Shown one piece after another: positions 34,275-43,784 of a stretch of 61,961 nucleotides of DNA. A program made the position numbers and the translations under genes. How positions within the stretch are numbered: position 1 is the first letter of the stretch; each line of letters starts with the position of its first letter. A model generated the notes under the pieces. The model was not told the DNA's origin and searched no databases. It saw nothing but the letters and a program-made list of their open reading frames with translations. The stretch is from contig CACFTE010000006.1 of NCBI GenBank assembly GCA_902569105.1, positions 1-61,961 of the forward strand, written 5' to 3'. This DNA is from an uncultured Pelagibacteraceae bacterium (lineage in GTDB: Bacteria > Pseudomonadota > Alphaproteobacteria > Pelagibacterales > Pelagibacteraceae).

Positions 34275-35720
34275 TTATATTTTTTGATCGTATTCACCAA
34301 TTTTCCCAGTTTGCTGGAGTAAAGCATCTATAAAAAAGAATATATTTTTCTTTCTGTCCTCAGATGTGGGGCTTTCAGTAACTATTACTAAAGATGGTTT
34401 ATTTGATGAAGCTCTTATCAAACCCCATGAACCGTCTTTAAGGCTAAACCTAACACCATTTACTGTTAAAATATTATTAATTTCTTGACCATCAATCTTT
34501 TGGTTGTTTTCTTTGAAATTTATTATTTTTTTAGTTATTTCCTCAATAACTGCATATTTTTCCTCATCCTTGCAAAAAGGTCCCATTGTTGGACTTTGAT
34601 ATGTTTTTGGCAGAGAAGAAATTAATTTGCTGAGTTTATGTTCCTCATTATCAAGCAATTTACAAACTTGTATTGCAGAGTTTATACCATCATCATAACC
34701 ATATCCTAAAGGCTGATTAAAAAAGAAATGGCCACTTTTTTCAAAACCAGCAATTGCATTGTCTTCGTTGACCTTTCTTTTTATATAAGAGTGTCCAGTT
34801 TTCCAATAGATTGTTTCACAATTATTTTTTGTTAAAATTTCGTCATTTTCATATAATCCTGTAGATTTTACATCTACAACAAATTTATTGTCAGGGTATT
34901 TTTTTGAGATATCTCTTGCAAGTAATAGACCAATTTTATCAGAAAATATTTCATTTCCTAATTCATCGATAACTCCCACACGATCACCATCTCCATCAAA
35001 TCCAAAACCAACATCTGCTTTATTCTCTCTTACACATTTTGCTATTTCATGAAGCATTTTAAGATCTTCGGGATTTGGATTATATTTAGGAAAAGTAAAG
35101 TCTAAGTCGCAATCTAATTCAATTACCTCACAACCAATATTTTTTAGTATTTCTGGGGCGAATATTCCTGCAGTTCCATTTCCACATGCAGCCACTACCT
35201 TTAGTTGTTTATTAATTTTTGTTTTAGATAAATGTTCAATGTATTTTGATTTATAATTATCGATTTTTTTGTAACTTCCATTACCTTTTTTAAATTTCTT
35301 TTCTAATACTATCTCTTTTAATTCTTTCATTTCCTCATAACAATGAGTTAACCCTTTTCGAATACCCATTTTAATACCTGTCCAGCCATTTTCATTATGG
35401 CTCGCAGTAATCATTGCTACTGCATCAGAATTTAGATCAAATTGAGAAAAATATATGGTAGGCGAAAGACATAAACCAAGATCCTCTACATTACATCCTG
35501 TCGAAATTAAACCCTCTACAAAATGGTTTTTTACTTCTTCACTATACGACCTATAATCGTATCCAACAGTAACTCTTGCATTTTTTTTAACTTTAATAAT
35601 TTGTGTACCAAAGCCTTTTCCAACTTCTCTGATTCCCTCTCCATTGATATTTTCTGGATACAACCATCGTGCGTCATATTCCCTAAAGCCATAAGGGTCG
35701 ATTTTTATCGTTTCGGACAT
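34275..35720 (-). CDS. phosphomannomutase/phosphoglucomutase (ManB/AlgC type)
   Basis: About 481 aa from the ATG at 35718-35720, where the conserved opening (MSETIKIDPYGFREYDARW) begins. The frame runs 114 bases further upstream, but that part is unlike the family and lies over the nrd promoter. The active-site Ser107 is in ITASHNENGWTG and the metal loop DGDGDR lies near residue 248. The C-terminal phosphate-binding RASSNKPSLVIVTES is intact. It interconverts hexose 1- and 6-phosphates and can feed glucose-1-phosphate to rfbA and mannose sugars to surface glycans. Confidence 0.9.
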   Translation of the reverse strand: MSETIKIDPYGFREYDARWLYPENINGEGIREVGKGFGTQIIKVKKNARVTVGYDYRSYSEEVKNHFVEGLISTGCNVEDLGLCLSPTIYFSQFDLNSDAVAMITASHNENGWTGIKMGIRKGLTHCYEEMKELKEIVLEKKFKKGNGSYKKIDNYKSKYIEHLSKTKINKQLKVVAACGNGTAGIFAPEILKNIGCEVIELDCDLDFTFPKYNPNPEDLKMLHEIAKCVRENKADVGFGFDGDGDRVGVIDELGNEIFSDKIGLLLARDISKKYPDNKFVVDVKSTGLYENDEILTKNNCETIYWKTGHSYIKRKVNEDNAIAGFEKSGHFFFNQPLGYGYDDGINSAIQVCKLLDNEEHKLSKLISSLPKTYQSPTMGPFCKDEEKYAVIEEITKKIINFKENNQKIDGQEINNILTVNGVRFSLKDGSWGLIRASSNKPSLVIVTESPTSEDRKKNIFFFIDALLQQTGKIGEYDQKI

Positions 35721-35794
35721 GTGGATATATCTACATTTTTTTTGGTTTTTTGTTGAATAAAAAAACAAATTTTCTATAAATGTTCTCTTGAATT

Positions 35795-35841
35795 GTAGTT
35801 TATATAGTATATTAACCTTTTCAACACACAACATATAGTTG
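35795..35841 (+). promoter_or_regulatory. putative NrdR box pair in the nrdAB promoter
   Basis: Two 16-base sites, 35795-35810 (GTAGTTTATATAGTAT) and 35826-35841 (ACACAACATATAGTTG), align with the NrdR-box consensus ACACWATATATWGTGT at 11 and 12 of 16 positions by my hand count. They are exactly 31 bases apart, the spacing typical of NrdR-regulated promoters. They lie 38-84 bases before the nrdA start. The ribosome site AAAAGGAAGA follows at about 35866-35875. NrdR represses ribonucleotide reductase when dATP is plentiful. Confidence 0.65.
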
Positions 35842-35878
35842 TTTTACATAAGTTTAACGTTTATAAAAAGGAAGATAC

Positions 35879-37825
35879 ATGAATAAAGTCTTGTCTCAAG
35901 CCATCAAAAAGGCTGTCTCTGAATATACTAATAATAATGTAGTTAATATAGAAGATAATAAACAAAAAAGACCAGACTTATTTTCACTTTCAGACAATAC
36001 AGAGTTATTTCAAAATTCAAAAGGTATCACGATAAAAATTGATAGATCTAAAGATGACAATTTAACTGACTTCGGAAAAGCAACACTTAGTGACAGGTAT
36101 TTAGGTCATAATGAATCTTTTCAAGATTTATTTGCAAGAGTTGCAAGTCATTATGCTGATGACAATTTACACGCTCAAAGATTATATAATTACATAAGCA
36201 ATTTATGGTTTATGCCTGCTACCCCAGTTCTATCAAATGGTGGAACTAAAAGAGGTTTACCTATCTCATGTTTTTTAAATGAAGCTGGAGATAGCTTACA
36301 TGGTATTTTAGATTTATGGAGTGAGAATGTTTGGCTTGCCGCAAAAGGTGGAGGTATTGGAAGTTACTGGGGTAACTTAAGATCTATTGGAGAAAAAATT
36401 GGAAGAGTAGGAAAAACCTCTGGAATTATTCCTTTCATAAAAGTTATGGACTCTTTGACAATGGCTATTAGTCAAGGATCATTAAGAAGAGGATCTGCGG
36501 CTTGTTACTTGCCCATTGACCATCCTGAAATTGAAGAGTTTATTGAAATGAGAAGACCAACAGGCGGTGACCCAAATAGAAGATCGTTAAATTTACATCA
36601 TGGAGTACTCGTGACTGATGCTTTCATGAGAGCAGTTGAATTGGACGAACAATGGGCTCTAAAGAGTCCCAAAGATGGAGCCGTTCAGTCTACAGTTTCA
36701 GCTAGAAATTTATGGATAAGACTTTTAACTGCCAGAGTTGAAACTGGTGAGCCATATATAATTTATATAGATACAGTTAATAGACAAATCCCCCAACATC
36801 ATAAGCTTGCTGGGTTAACAGTTAAAACTTCAAACTTGTGTAGTGAAATAACATTACCAACTGGAATTGATAAGGAGGGAAGGGACAGAACAGCAGTTTG
36901 TTGTTTATCGTCTTTGAATTTAGAGAAATATGACGAATGGAAAGATGACAAAACTTTTGTAAAAGATGTAATGAGATTTTTAGACAATGTGCTAACAGAC
37001 TTTATAGAAAGAGCTCCAGATGAATTTAGTGATGCAACCTATTCAGCAATGAGAGAAAGAAGTGTTGGCCTAGGAGTCATGGGAATGCATTCTTATTTTC
37101 AACAAAAAATGATTCCTTTTGAGTCAGTAATGGCTAAAGTTTGGAATAAAAAAATATTTCAAAATATTCAAGAACAAGTTGATCAAGCGTCCAAAGATCT
37201 AGCTGAAGAAAGAGGTCCATGTCCTGATGCTGCTGAATACGGGATTAGTGAAAGATTTTCAAATAAGACAGCCATCGCGCCCACTGCATCAATATCAATT
37301 ATTTGTGGAGGTGCCTCACCTGGAGTTGAACCCATAGCTGCAAACAGTTATACTCACAAAACTCTTTCTGGATCATTTAATGTCAGAAATAAGTATCTTG
37401 CTAAACTTTTAGAAAAACACTCAAAAAATGATGATGAAACATGGTCAAGCATCACTACTAACCAAGGATCTGTATCTCATCTTGAATTTTTAACACAAGC
37501 AGAAAAAGATGTATTCAAAACAGCTTTTGAACTTGATCAAAGATGGGTGGTTGATTTAGGGGCTGATAGAACACCTTATATTTCTCAAGCACAATCTATA
37601 AATATTTTTATACCGGCAGATATCCATAAAAGAGATCTGCATCAAATTCATTTTCAAGCATGGAAGAAAGGATTGAAAAGTCTTTACTATTGTAGATCTA
37701 AGTCAATACAAAGAGCTGAAAATGTCAACGATACAAAATCAACGGATGTTACATCCAATGTTTATAAATCAAAAAACAATCAAAAAGATCAACCAGAATA
37801 CGAGGAGTGCTTATCATGTCAGTAG
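35879..37825 (+). CDS. nrdA: class I ribonucleoside-diphosphate reductase large subunit, without ATP-cone
   Basis: This 648-aa subunit reduces NDPs to dNDPs. The thiol Cys131 (LPISCFLNE), the catalytic Cys321 in NLCSEI and the C-terminal redox pair CLSC are visible. The N-terminus is not an ATP-cone: it starts MNKVLSQAIKK and reaches the core (TPATPVLSNGG) by residue 113, so the usual allosteric activity domain is missing. That makes the protein about 100 residues shorter than E. coli NrdA. It overlaps nrdB by 10 bases. Confidence 0.93.
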   Translation: MNKVLSQAIKKAVSEYTNNNVVNIEDNKQKRPDLFSLSDNTELFQNSKGITIKIDRSKDDNLTDFGKATLSDRYLGHNESFQDLFARVASHYADDNLHAQRLYNYISNLWFMPATPVLSNGGTKRGLPISCFLNEAGDSLHGILDLWSENVWLAAKGGGIGSYWGNLRSIGEKIGRVGKTSGIIPFIKVMDSLTMAISQGSLRRGSAACYLPIDHPEIEEFIEMRRPTGGDPNRRSLNLHHGVLVTDAFMRAVELDEQWALKSPKDGAVQSTVSARNLWIRLLTARVETGEPYIIYIDTVNRQIPQHHKLAGLTVKTSNLCSEITLPTGIDKEGRDRTAVCCLSSLNLEKYDEWKDDKTFVKDVMRFLDNVLTDFIERAPDEFSDATYSAMRERSVGLGVMGMHSYFQQKMIPFESVMAKVWNKKIFQNIQEQVDQASKDLAEERGPCPDAAEYGISERFSNKTAIAPTASISIICGGASPGVEPIAANSYTHKTLSGSFNVRNKYLAKLLEKHSKNDDETWSSITTNQGSVSHLEFLTQAEKDVFKTAFELDQRWVVDLGADRTPYISQAQSINIFIPADIHKRDLHQIHFQAWKKGLKSLYYCRSKSIQRAENVNDTKSTDVTSNVYKSKNNQKDQPEYEECLSCQ

Positions 37826-38829
37826 AAAGTTTAAAAAATCAAGATCAAAAAATTATAAAACCAAAAAAAATGGGATTACTTGTAGAAAATCCAGTTTACA
37901 AGCCATTCAGATATCCATGGTGTTACGATGCATGGTTAACCCAACAAAGAATTCATTGGCTTCCAGAAGAAGTGCCTTTAGGAGATGATGTAAGAGATTG
38001 GCAAAAAAACTTGTCACAAGCAGAAAAAAACCTGTTAACTCAAATTTTTAGATTTTTTACTCAAGCAGATGTTGAAGTTAATAACTGTTATTTAAGACAT
38101 TATACTACTGTTTTTAAACCAACTGAAGTTTTAATGATGATGACATCATTTGCGTCAATGGAAACCGTCCATATTGCAGCTTATTCACATCTTTTGGATA
38201 CAATTGGAATGCCCGAGTCTGAATATTCAGCATTTATGAAATATAAAGAAATGAAAGATAAATATGATTATATGCAAAATTTCAATGTAAATTCGAAAGA
38301 AGATATTGCAAAGACAGTTGCCGTCTTTAGTGCCTTCACTGAAGGTTTACAATTATTTGCAAGTTTTGCAATTTTATTAAATTTTCCAAGATTTAATAAA
38401 ATGAAAGGTATGGGCCAAATTGTGACTTGGTCAGTAAGAGATGAAACTTTGCATTGTAATTCTATGATAAGACTATTCAAAGAATTTATAAAAGAAGAGC
38501 CACAAATTTGGACGCCTCAACTTAAAAAAGAGATCTATGAGGCATGTAGAACTATAGTTCATCACGAGGATGCATTTATTGACTTGGCATTTGAAATGGG
38601 TCCAATGAAAGGCTTAACAGCTCAAGAAGTGAAAGATTATATTAGATTTATTGGAAACAGAAGATTATCACAATTAGGTTTGGAACCAATTTACGATGTA
38701 CAAAAAAATCCATTAACATGGCTTGATACAATGTTGAATGCAGTTGAGCACATGAACTTCTTTGAAGGTAGAGCCACAGAATATTCTAAAGCATCTACTC
38801 AGGGATCTTGGACTGAAGCTTTTAGTTAA
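37816..38829 (+). CDS. nrdB: class I ribonucleoside-diphosphate reductase small subunit
   Basis: About 337 aa from the ATG at 37816, preceded by a CGAGGAG ribosome site inside the end of nrdA; a GTG at 37807 is in frame. Metal ligands are visible in QADVEVNN, METVH and the second helix pair FSAFTEGLQ and RDETLHCN. A Tyr in the HIAAYSHLL stretch aligns with the radical Tyr of E. coli. No ATP-cone is present, so neither subunit here carries the usual activity-control domain. Confidence 0.94.
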   Translation: MSVESLKNQDQKIIKPKKMGLLVENPVYKPFRYPWCYDAWLTQQRIHWLPEEVPLGDDVRDWQKNLSQAEKNLLTQIFRFFTQADVEVNNCYLRHYTTVFKPTEVLMMMTSFASMETVHIAAYSHLLDTIGMPESEYSAFMKYKEMKDKYDYMQNFNVNSKEDIAKTVAVFSAFTEGLQLFASFAILLNFPRFNKMKGMGQIVTWSVRDETLHCNSMIRLFKEFIKEEPQIWTPQLKKEIYEACRTIVHHEDAFIDLAFEMGPMKGLTAQEVKDYIRFIGNRRLSQLGLEPIYDVQKNPLTWLDTMLNAVEHMNFFEGRATEYSKASTQGSWTEAFS

Positions 38830-38838
38830 AAATAAAAT

Positions 38839-39963
38839 TTACCTTTGATTTAACTGTACAACTTTTCTATGTTGATTTCCTTTATACTTAGCTAAAGGTC
38901 TAATTAGTTTATTAGCTGCATGTTGCTCTATGATGTGAGCTGACCAACCAGTTATCCTTGAAATCACAAAAATAGGTGTGAAGAAATCTGTATCAAATCC
39001 CATTAAATGATAAGTAGGTCCCGTGGGATAGTCTACATTTGGATGAATATTTTTTCTATCAATCATAACTTTTTCTACAATATTATAAATTTTTTCAAAC
39101 TTTTTATCATTTTTTAATTTAGCAACTTTTCCAAAATATTCTCTCATAGTTGGCACTCTAGAGTCACCACTTTTATAAACCCTATGACCAAAACCCATTA
39201 CAACATCCTTATTATCTAACGCCTTGTTAATCCACTTTAATGCATTTTCTGGTTTTTTAATTTTACTCATCATGTGCATTACCTCTTCATTTGCACCTCC
39301 ATGTAGAGGACCTTTTAAACTCGCAATTGCACCAGTTATTGCTCCGTGAATATCTGATAAACTACTTGTAATTGTTCTTGCTGTGAATGTTGAAACATTA
39401 AAACTGTGCTCTGCATATAAAATTAATGATACATCAAAGGCTTTAACTATTTCTTTATTTGGAACTTTTCCAAAACACATATGAAAGAAATTCTCAGAAA
39501 ATGAAAGATTTTTCTTTGGAGGTATAATTTTTTTCCCTTTTCTGGCTCTGTAAAAAGCTGCAAGGGCCACTGGTGTTTTTGCAAATATTCTCATAACTTT
39601 TCGCATATTTGCTGAAGGTGAATTATCTTTGGTTTCTTTATCCTCAAGCCCCATAATACTCACTGCAGTTCTTGCAACATCCATTGGATGCGCATTTTTA
39701 GGAAACCTTTTAATATCTTGAAGTAATGTATTAGAAAGTTTTCTTTCATTTCTTTCTTGTTTTTCAAATTTTTTAAGTTGATTTTTATTAGGTAGTTCAC
39801 CATTTAAAATTAAATAAGCAACTTCCTCAAATTTACATTTAGAACAAAGATCTTGAGCAGCATAACCTCTATAAGTAAGTGAGTTTATTTCAGGCATCAC
39901 TTTAGAAACTTCGGTTTCGTCTACAACAATTCCCAACAAACCTTTTTTAATTTCATCACTCAT
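38839..39963 (-). CDS. prpC: 2-methylcitrate synthase (citrate synthase family)
   Basis: This 374-aa enzyme condenses propionyl-CoA with oxaloacetate. The citrate synthase hallmarks are LHGGANEEVMHMM with the active-site His, GFGHRVYKSGDSRV and the Asp in the VDYPTGPTYHLMG/DFFTPIFVISRITGWSAHIIEQ region. The assignment to methylcitrate synthase rests on being the third gene of a prpD-prpB-prpC unit and on its short length. It touches the prpB stop and could also make some citrate. Confidence 0.88.
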   Translation of the reverse strand: MSDEIKKGLLGIVVDETEVSKVMPEINSLTYRGYAAQDLCSKCKFEEVAYLILNGELPNKNQLKKFEKQERNERKLSNTLLQDIKRFPKNAHPMDVARTAVSIMGLEDKETKDNSPSANMRKVMRIFAKTPVALAAFYRARKGKKIIPPKKNLSFSENFFHMCFGKVPNKEIVKAFDVSLILYAEHSFNVSTFTARTITSSLSDIHGAITGAIASLKGPLHGGANEEVMHMMSKIKKPENALKWINKALDNKDVVMGFGHRVYKSGDSRVPTMREYFGKVAKLKNDKKFEKIYNIVEKVMIDRKNIHPNVDYPTGPTYHLMGFDTDFFTPIFVISRITGWSAHIIEQHAANKLIRPLAKYKGNQHRKVVQLNQR

Positions 39964-40859
39964 TACTCATGACCTTCAGTATTAAAGTTATAAATTTTTT
40001 CATCTAGAGAATTATATTTTTCATAATCTACTAGATCATATAATCTTTTTCTTGTTTGCATTTTATCTATAATATTATTTTGATGTCCATCTGCAAAAAT
40101 AGCACGTAGTCCATCCTCAACATTTTTCATTGCTAACCTTTGAGTTGTTACAGGGTATAAAACAATATTATATCCTAAATTTTCAAGATCTTTATAGCTC
40201 AATAATTTCGATTTACCAAACTCAGTCATATTGGCTAATAAATATGAACTAAGTGATTTCCTAACTTTCTCAAATTCATTTTCATCCTTTAATGCCTCAG
40301 GGAAAATAATCTCTGCTCCAGCATCAATATATGATTTACATCTTTCAATCATTTTATCCAGTCCTTCAACAGTCCTAGCATCCGATCTAGCAATTATTTT
40401 AAAGTTTTTATCTTTTTTTGAATTGACGCAATCTTTAATTTTTTTAATCATTTGATCGGTTCTAATTAGTTCTTTATTTTCAAGATGCCCACACCTTTTT
40501 CTCTCAATTTGATCTTCTATATGAACTGCAGAAATTCCATAATTCTCTAAAGTTTCAATTGTATTTTTACAGGAGTTGAAACCTGTATCTATGTCCACAA
40601 TAGTTGGTAAATTTGTAACTCTTGCAATCTGATTTGATCTGTAACTTACGTCCTTTAAAGTTGTTAATCCAATATCAGGGTAACCTAAATCATTAGACAT
40701 AACTCCTCCAGAAACATAAACTGCATCATAACCGATTTCCTCTATCAATTTTGCTGTAAGAGGATTGTAAGCTCCTGGAACCCTTAGAATCTTATTTGAT
40801 TTTAATCTATTATTTAAATTAATTCGTTTTTCTTCAGGTTTTTTTTCAATAAAATGCAT
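39963..40859 (-). CDS. prpB: 2-methylisocitrate lyase
   Basis: This 298-aa member of the isocitrate lyase/PEP mutase family cleaves 2-methylisocitrate to pyruvate and succinate. Active-site residues are KRCGH (121-125, with catalytic Cys), the metal-binding Asp pair in DIDTGF (89-94) and the VPGAYNPLTAKLIEEIGYDAVYVSGG N-terminus. The lid motif and length match PrpB better than oxaloacetate decarboxylase. It shares single-base overlaps with prpD and prpC. Confidence 0.92.
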   Translation of the reverse strand: MHFIEKKPEEKRINLNNRLKSNKILRVPGAYNPLTAKLIEEIGYDAVYVSGGVMSNDLGYPDIGLTTLKDVSYRSNQIARVTNLPTIVDIDTGFNSCKNTIETLENYGISAVHIEDQIERKRCGHLENKELIRTDQMIKKIKDCVNSKKDKNFKIIARSDARTVEGLDKMIERCKSYIDAGAEIIFPEALKDENEFEKVRKSLSSYLLANMTEFGKSKLLSYKDLENLGYNIVLYPVTTQRLAMKNVEDGLRAIFADGHQNNIIDKMQTRKRLYDLVDYEKYNSLDEKIYNFNTEGHE

Positions 40860-42361
40860 TAAAAAATAGATTTCCTATTATTTCTTTTCAGTTTCTTGCT
40901 ATTTACTTCAATATTTAATTTATACAGCTGTCCATTTTTTAGTGTTTTAATTTTTTGAACAGTATTTAAAAATCTCTTACTTTCTTTTTTTGAAATTATT
41001 TTATCAGTAAGAATTTTAAATTTATTTATATAATTTTCTCTTTTAAATGGTCTAGCACCATAAGGATGAGCATCTGCTCTTTCTAGTTGTTCAATGATTT
41101 TTTTTCCATTATTTAAAGTTACAATTACTTTTGCACCAAAACATTTTTTTTTTGGATTAGGATCATGATATTTACTGGTCCATTTTTTATCTTCATGAGT
41201 TTTAATTGATCTCCATAATTTAATTGTACTTTTTCTATTTGATCTTGATTTGCTGTACGATTTTTCGTGATGCCAGTTACCATCCTCTAAAGCTACAGCA
41301 AAAATATACATTATTGAATGATCAAGCGTTTCTCTACTTGCATTTGGGTCCATCTTTTGAGGGTCATTTGCTCCTGTTCCAATTACATTGTGAGTATGAT
41401 GGCTAGTATAAATATCTATTTTTTTAATATTATTAAGATTATTTATTTTTGATTTAATCTTTTTTGCAATATCTATAAGTGCTTGTGCTTGATACTCAGC
41501 AGAATACTCTTTTGTATAAGTTTCAAGAATAGCTTTTTTTTCTTGGTTTTTTTTTGGTAATGGAACTTTATAAATTGCTTTTTTACCATCAAGAATCCTT
41601 GATATGACACTATCTTCACCCTCATAAATTGGACTCGGCCCACCTTCACCTCTCATTGCTCTATCCACTGCTTCAATTCCTAATTTACCTGCATGTCCTG
41701 GTGCAAATGCTTTCCAACTTGATATTGCACCTTTTCTGGATTGTCTCGTTGAAATTGTAATATGCAAAGCTTGTTGAATAGCTTGGTAAATTGTTTCTGT
41801 ATTAAGTTTAAGCATTGAACCAATACCAGCAGCAACACTTGGACCTAAATGAGCTATGTGATCTACTTTATGTTTATGTAAACAAATACCTTTAACTAAA
41901 TTTACCTGTACTTCATATGCAGTTATAATTCCTCTTAGTAGATCTAATCCACTTTTTTTTAATTGCTGAGCTACAGCTATCAGAGCTGGAATATTATCAC
42001 CAGGGTGGCTATAGTCTGCTGCTAGAAATGTATCATGAAAATCCAACTCTCTTACTGCAGTACCATTAGTCCAAGCTACCCACTCACAAGCAAATTTTTT
42101 TTTTGAGTTGACACCAAATATTGTAGCGCCATTTTTTCTTGGGTGTGCCAATGCCATTTCTCTTGATGAAATTACTGGTTTTCTATTTAAAGAGGCTATT
42201 GCTACAGATGCATTATCAATAATTCTATTTATTACCATATCAACTGAATATCTATTAAGTTTTGCATTATCGCTAGATATCTCAGCAATCTTCCAAGCTA
42301 ATTGATTTTTTTTTGGAAGTTTTTTTTTTGATGGGTAAACTTTTACTGTATGTAATATCAC
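40859..42361 (-). CDS. prpD: 2-methylcitrate dehydratase
   Basis: This 500-aa enzyme dehydrates 2-methylcitrate in the methylcitrate cycle. It starts at a GTG at 42359-42361 with a good ribosome site (AAGAGGAA on the minus strand, 42367-42374), which supports that start. Family features are LPKKNQLAWKIAEISSD, LDFHDTFLAADYSHPGDNIPALIAVAQQ and GAISSWKAFAPGHAGKLG. It is the first gene of the operon, so the cell can use propionate or odd-chain and methyl-branched carbon. Confidence 0.92.
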   Translation of the reverse strand: MILHTVKVYPSKKKLPKKNQLAWKIAEISSDNAKLNRYSVDMVINRIIDNASVAIASLNRKPVISSREMALAHPRKNGATIFGVNSKKKFACEWVAWTNGTAVRELDFHDTFLAADYSHPGDNIPALIAVAQQLKKSGLDLLRGIITAYEVQVNLVKGICLHKHKVDHIAHLGPSVAAGIGSMLKLNTETIYQAIQQALHITISTRQSRKGAISSWKAFAPGHAGKLGIEAVDRAMRGEGGPSPIYEGEDSVISRILDGKKAIYKVPLPKKNQEKKAILETYTKEYSAEYQAQALIDIAKKIKSKINNLNNIKKIDIYTSHHTHNVIGTGANDPQKMDPNASRETLDHSIMYIFAVALEDGNWHHEKSYSKSRSNRKSTIKLWRSIKTHEDKKWTSKYHDPNPKKKCFGAKVIVTLNNGKKIIEQLERADAHPYGARPFKRENYINKFKILTDKIISKKESKRFLNTVQKIKTLKNGQLYKLNIEVNSKKLKRNNRKSIF

Positions 42362-42412
42362 AATTATTCCTCTTGTTTAATTATTTACAGCTAGCTTAAA
42401 ATTTAATCAATA

Positions 42413-43102
42413 TTAATGATCAAAATATTTACTTATTATTGTCTCAATACCTATAAAATCTTTAATTAAATGATCATGATGTATTTCTGATGTTTTTTTT
42501 TCAGTATATCCGTTCTCTAATAATATAAATGTAACACCCGCAGATTTAGCAGTTTCGGCATCAGTTTCACTGTCACCAATCATTATTGATTTTTTAATAT
42601 CTCCTTGCATAATTTCTATTACATTTGTTAAATGTCTTGGATCAGGTTTACAATAATCAAAAGTATTACTGCCAGCTATATATTCAAAGAAATGATTAAT
42701 TTTTAATTTTTTTAATAAGTCAACAGATAGATAGTCTTGTTTATTTGTACAAATTCCCAATGAAATATTATTGTTTTTGCACCATTTTAAAAAATTTTCA
42801 ACTCCATTAACAATTTTACTATCTACACAAATATTTTTTGTATAGTAATCTAGGAATTCATTTACCATTTCTTTTTTAAGACTTTGATCATCAATCTTCC
42901 TAAAGTTCTCTTGAGCCTGACCCCAGACAGATCTTGTAATCAATGAGCTAGCACCTTTGCCAACTAATTTCTTTATATCTTCCGATTTTTTAGACTCAAA
43001 ACCATACTTAGCCATTACATGATTATGGGCGCTAATTAAATCTGGAGCAGTTTCTACCAGGGTGCCATCTAGATCGAATATAATTGTTAGTTTTTGACTC
43101 AT
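42413..43102 (-). CDS. gph: HAD-family phosphatase (phosphoglycolate phosphatase-like)
   Basis: This 229-aa HAD hydrolase has the nucleophile motif FDLDGTLVETAPD near residue 9-21. Motif II is GICTNKQ, the motif III Lys lies in CKPDPRHL, and the acidic motif IV is MIGDSETDAETAKSAG. The cap domain resembles Gph, which detoxifies 2-phosphoglycolate. It lies 51 bases downstream of nothing on its strand and is divergent from the GlmU-like gene. Confidence 0.88.
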   Translation of the reverse strand: MSQKLTIIFDLDGTLVETAPDLISAHNHVMAKYGFESKKSEDIKKLVGKGASSLITRSVWGQAQENFRKIDDQSLKKEMVNEFLDYYTKNICVDSKIVNGVENFLKWCKNNNISLGICTNKQDYLSVDLLKKLKINHFFEYIAGSNTFDYCKPDPRHLTNVIEIMQGDIKKSIMIGDSETDAETAKSAGVTFILLENGYTEKKTSEIHHDHLIKDFIGIETIISKYFDH

Positions 43103-43172
43103 ATTTAAAAGTATTAATAAGAAATAATTTGTGACTTAATTATACCATTTACTTAAATATATATAAATTCAA

Positions 43173-43784
43173 ATGAAGCAAGAATTAATTCAAAAAAAAT
43201 TAAGAATAAAATTTCTTAAACAGGGTGTTAAAATGATATCACCTGAAACTATATTTTTTTCAAATAAAACAAAAATTGGAAAAAATGTTTCTATAGAGCC
43301 CTATGTAGTCTTTGTTGGGAGTGTTGTTTTAAAAAATAATATAACAATAAAATCATTTTCACATTTAGAAAATGTTAAAGTAGAGAATAATGTTTTAATA
43401 GGACCTTTTGCAAGAATAAGACCTGGAACTATTTTAGGTGAAGGATCTAAAGTTGGTAATTTTGTTGAAGTAAAGAAAAGTAAAATTGGAAAAAATTCGA
43501 AGATAAACCATTTATCATATGTTGGAGATGCTAATCTTGGAAAAAATGTAAATATAGGAGCTGGAACTATTACATGTAACTATGATGGAATTAAAAAAAG
43601 CAAAACAATTATTAAAGACAAGGTATTTATTGGATCAAATACATCTTTAGTAGCTCCATTAACAATACATGAACAAAGTGTAGTAGGTGCGGGTTCGGTT
43701 ATTACAAAAAAAGTAAATAAAAAATCATTAGCACTTACAAGATCAAATCAGATTGAAATTAAAAATTATAAAAGAAAAAAATAA
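43173..43784 (+). CDS. stand-alone GlmU acetyltransferase domain (glucosamine-1-phosphate N-acetyltransferase)
   Basis: This 203-aa protein matches only the C-terminal left-handed beta-helix half of GlmU. It begins precisely at the inter-domain linker (RIKFLKQGVKMISPETIFF). Conserved acetyltransferase residues are the RIRPG loop (81-85), NFVEVK (96-101), His113 in NHLSYVGD and CNYDG (135-139). The N-terminal pyrophosphorylase half, with its GGxGTR loop, is absent, and there is no room for it in the 70-base upstream gap. It directly precedes glmS. It likely makes GlcNAc-1-phosphate while another protein forms UDP-GlcNAc. Confidence 0.88.
   Translation: MKQELIQKKLRIKFLKQGVKMISPETIFFSNKTKIGKNVSIEPYVVFVGSVVLKNNITIKSFSHLENVKVENNVLIGPFARIRPGTILGEGSKVGNFVEVKKSKIGKNSKINHLSYVGDANLGKNVNIGAGTITCNYDGIKKSKTIIKDKVFIGSNTSLVAPLTIHEQSVVGAGSVITKKVNKKSLALTRSNQIEIKNYKRKK

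Noticed and set aside
35721-35834. Longer N-terminus for the phosphomannomutase from a start at 35834
   Set aside because: The extra 38 residues do not resemble the family and would overlap the nrd regulatory region; the ATG at 35720 begins the conserved domain.
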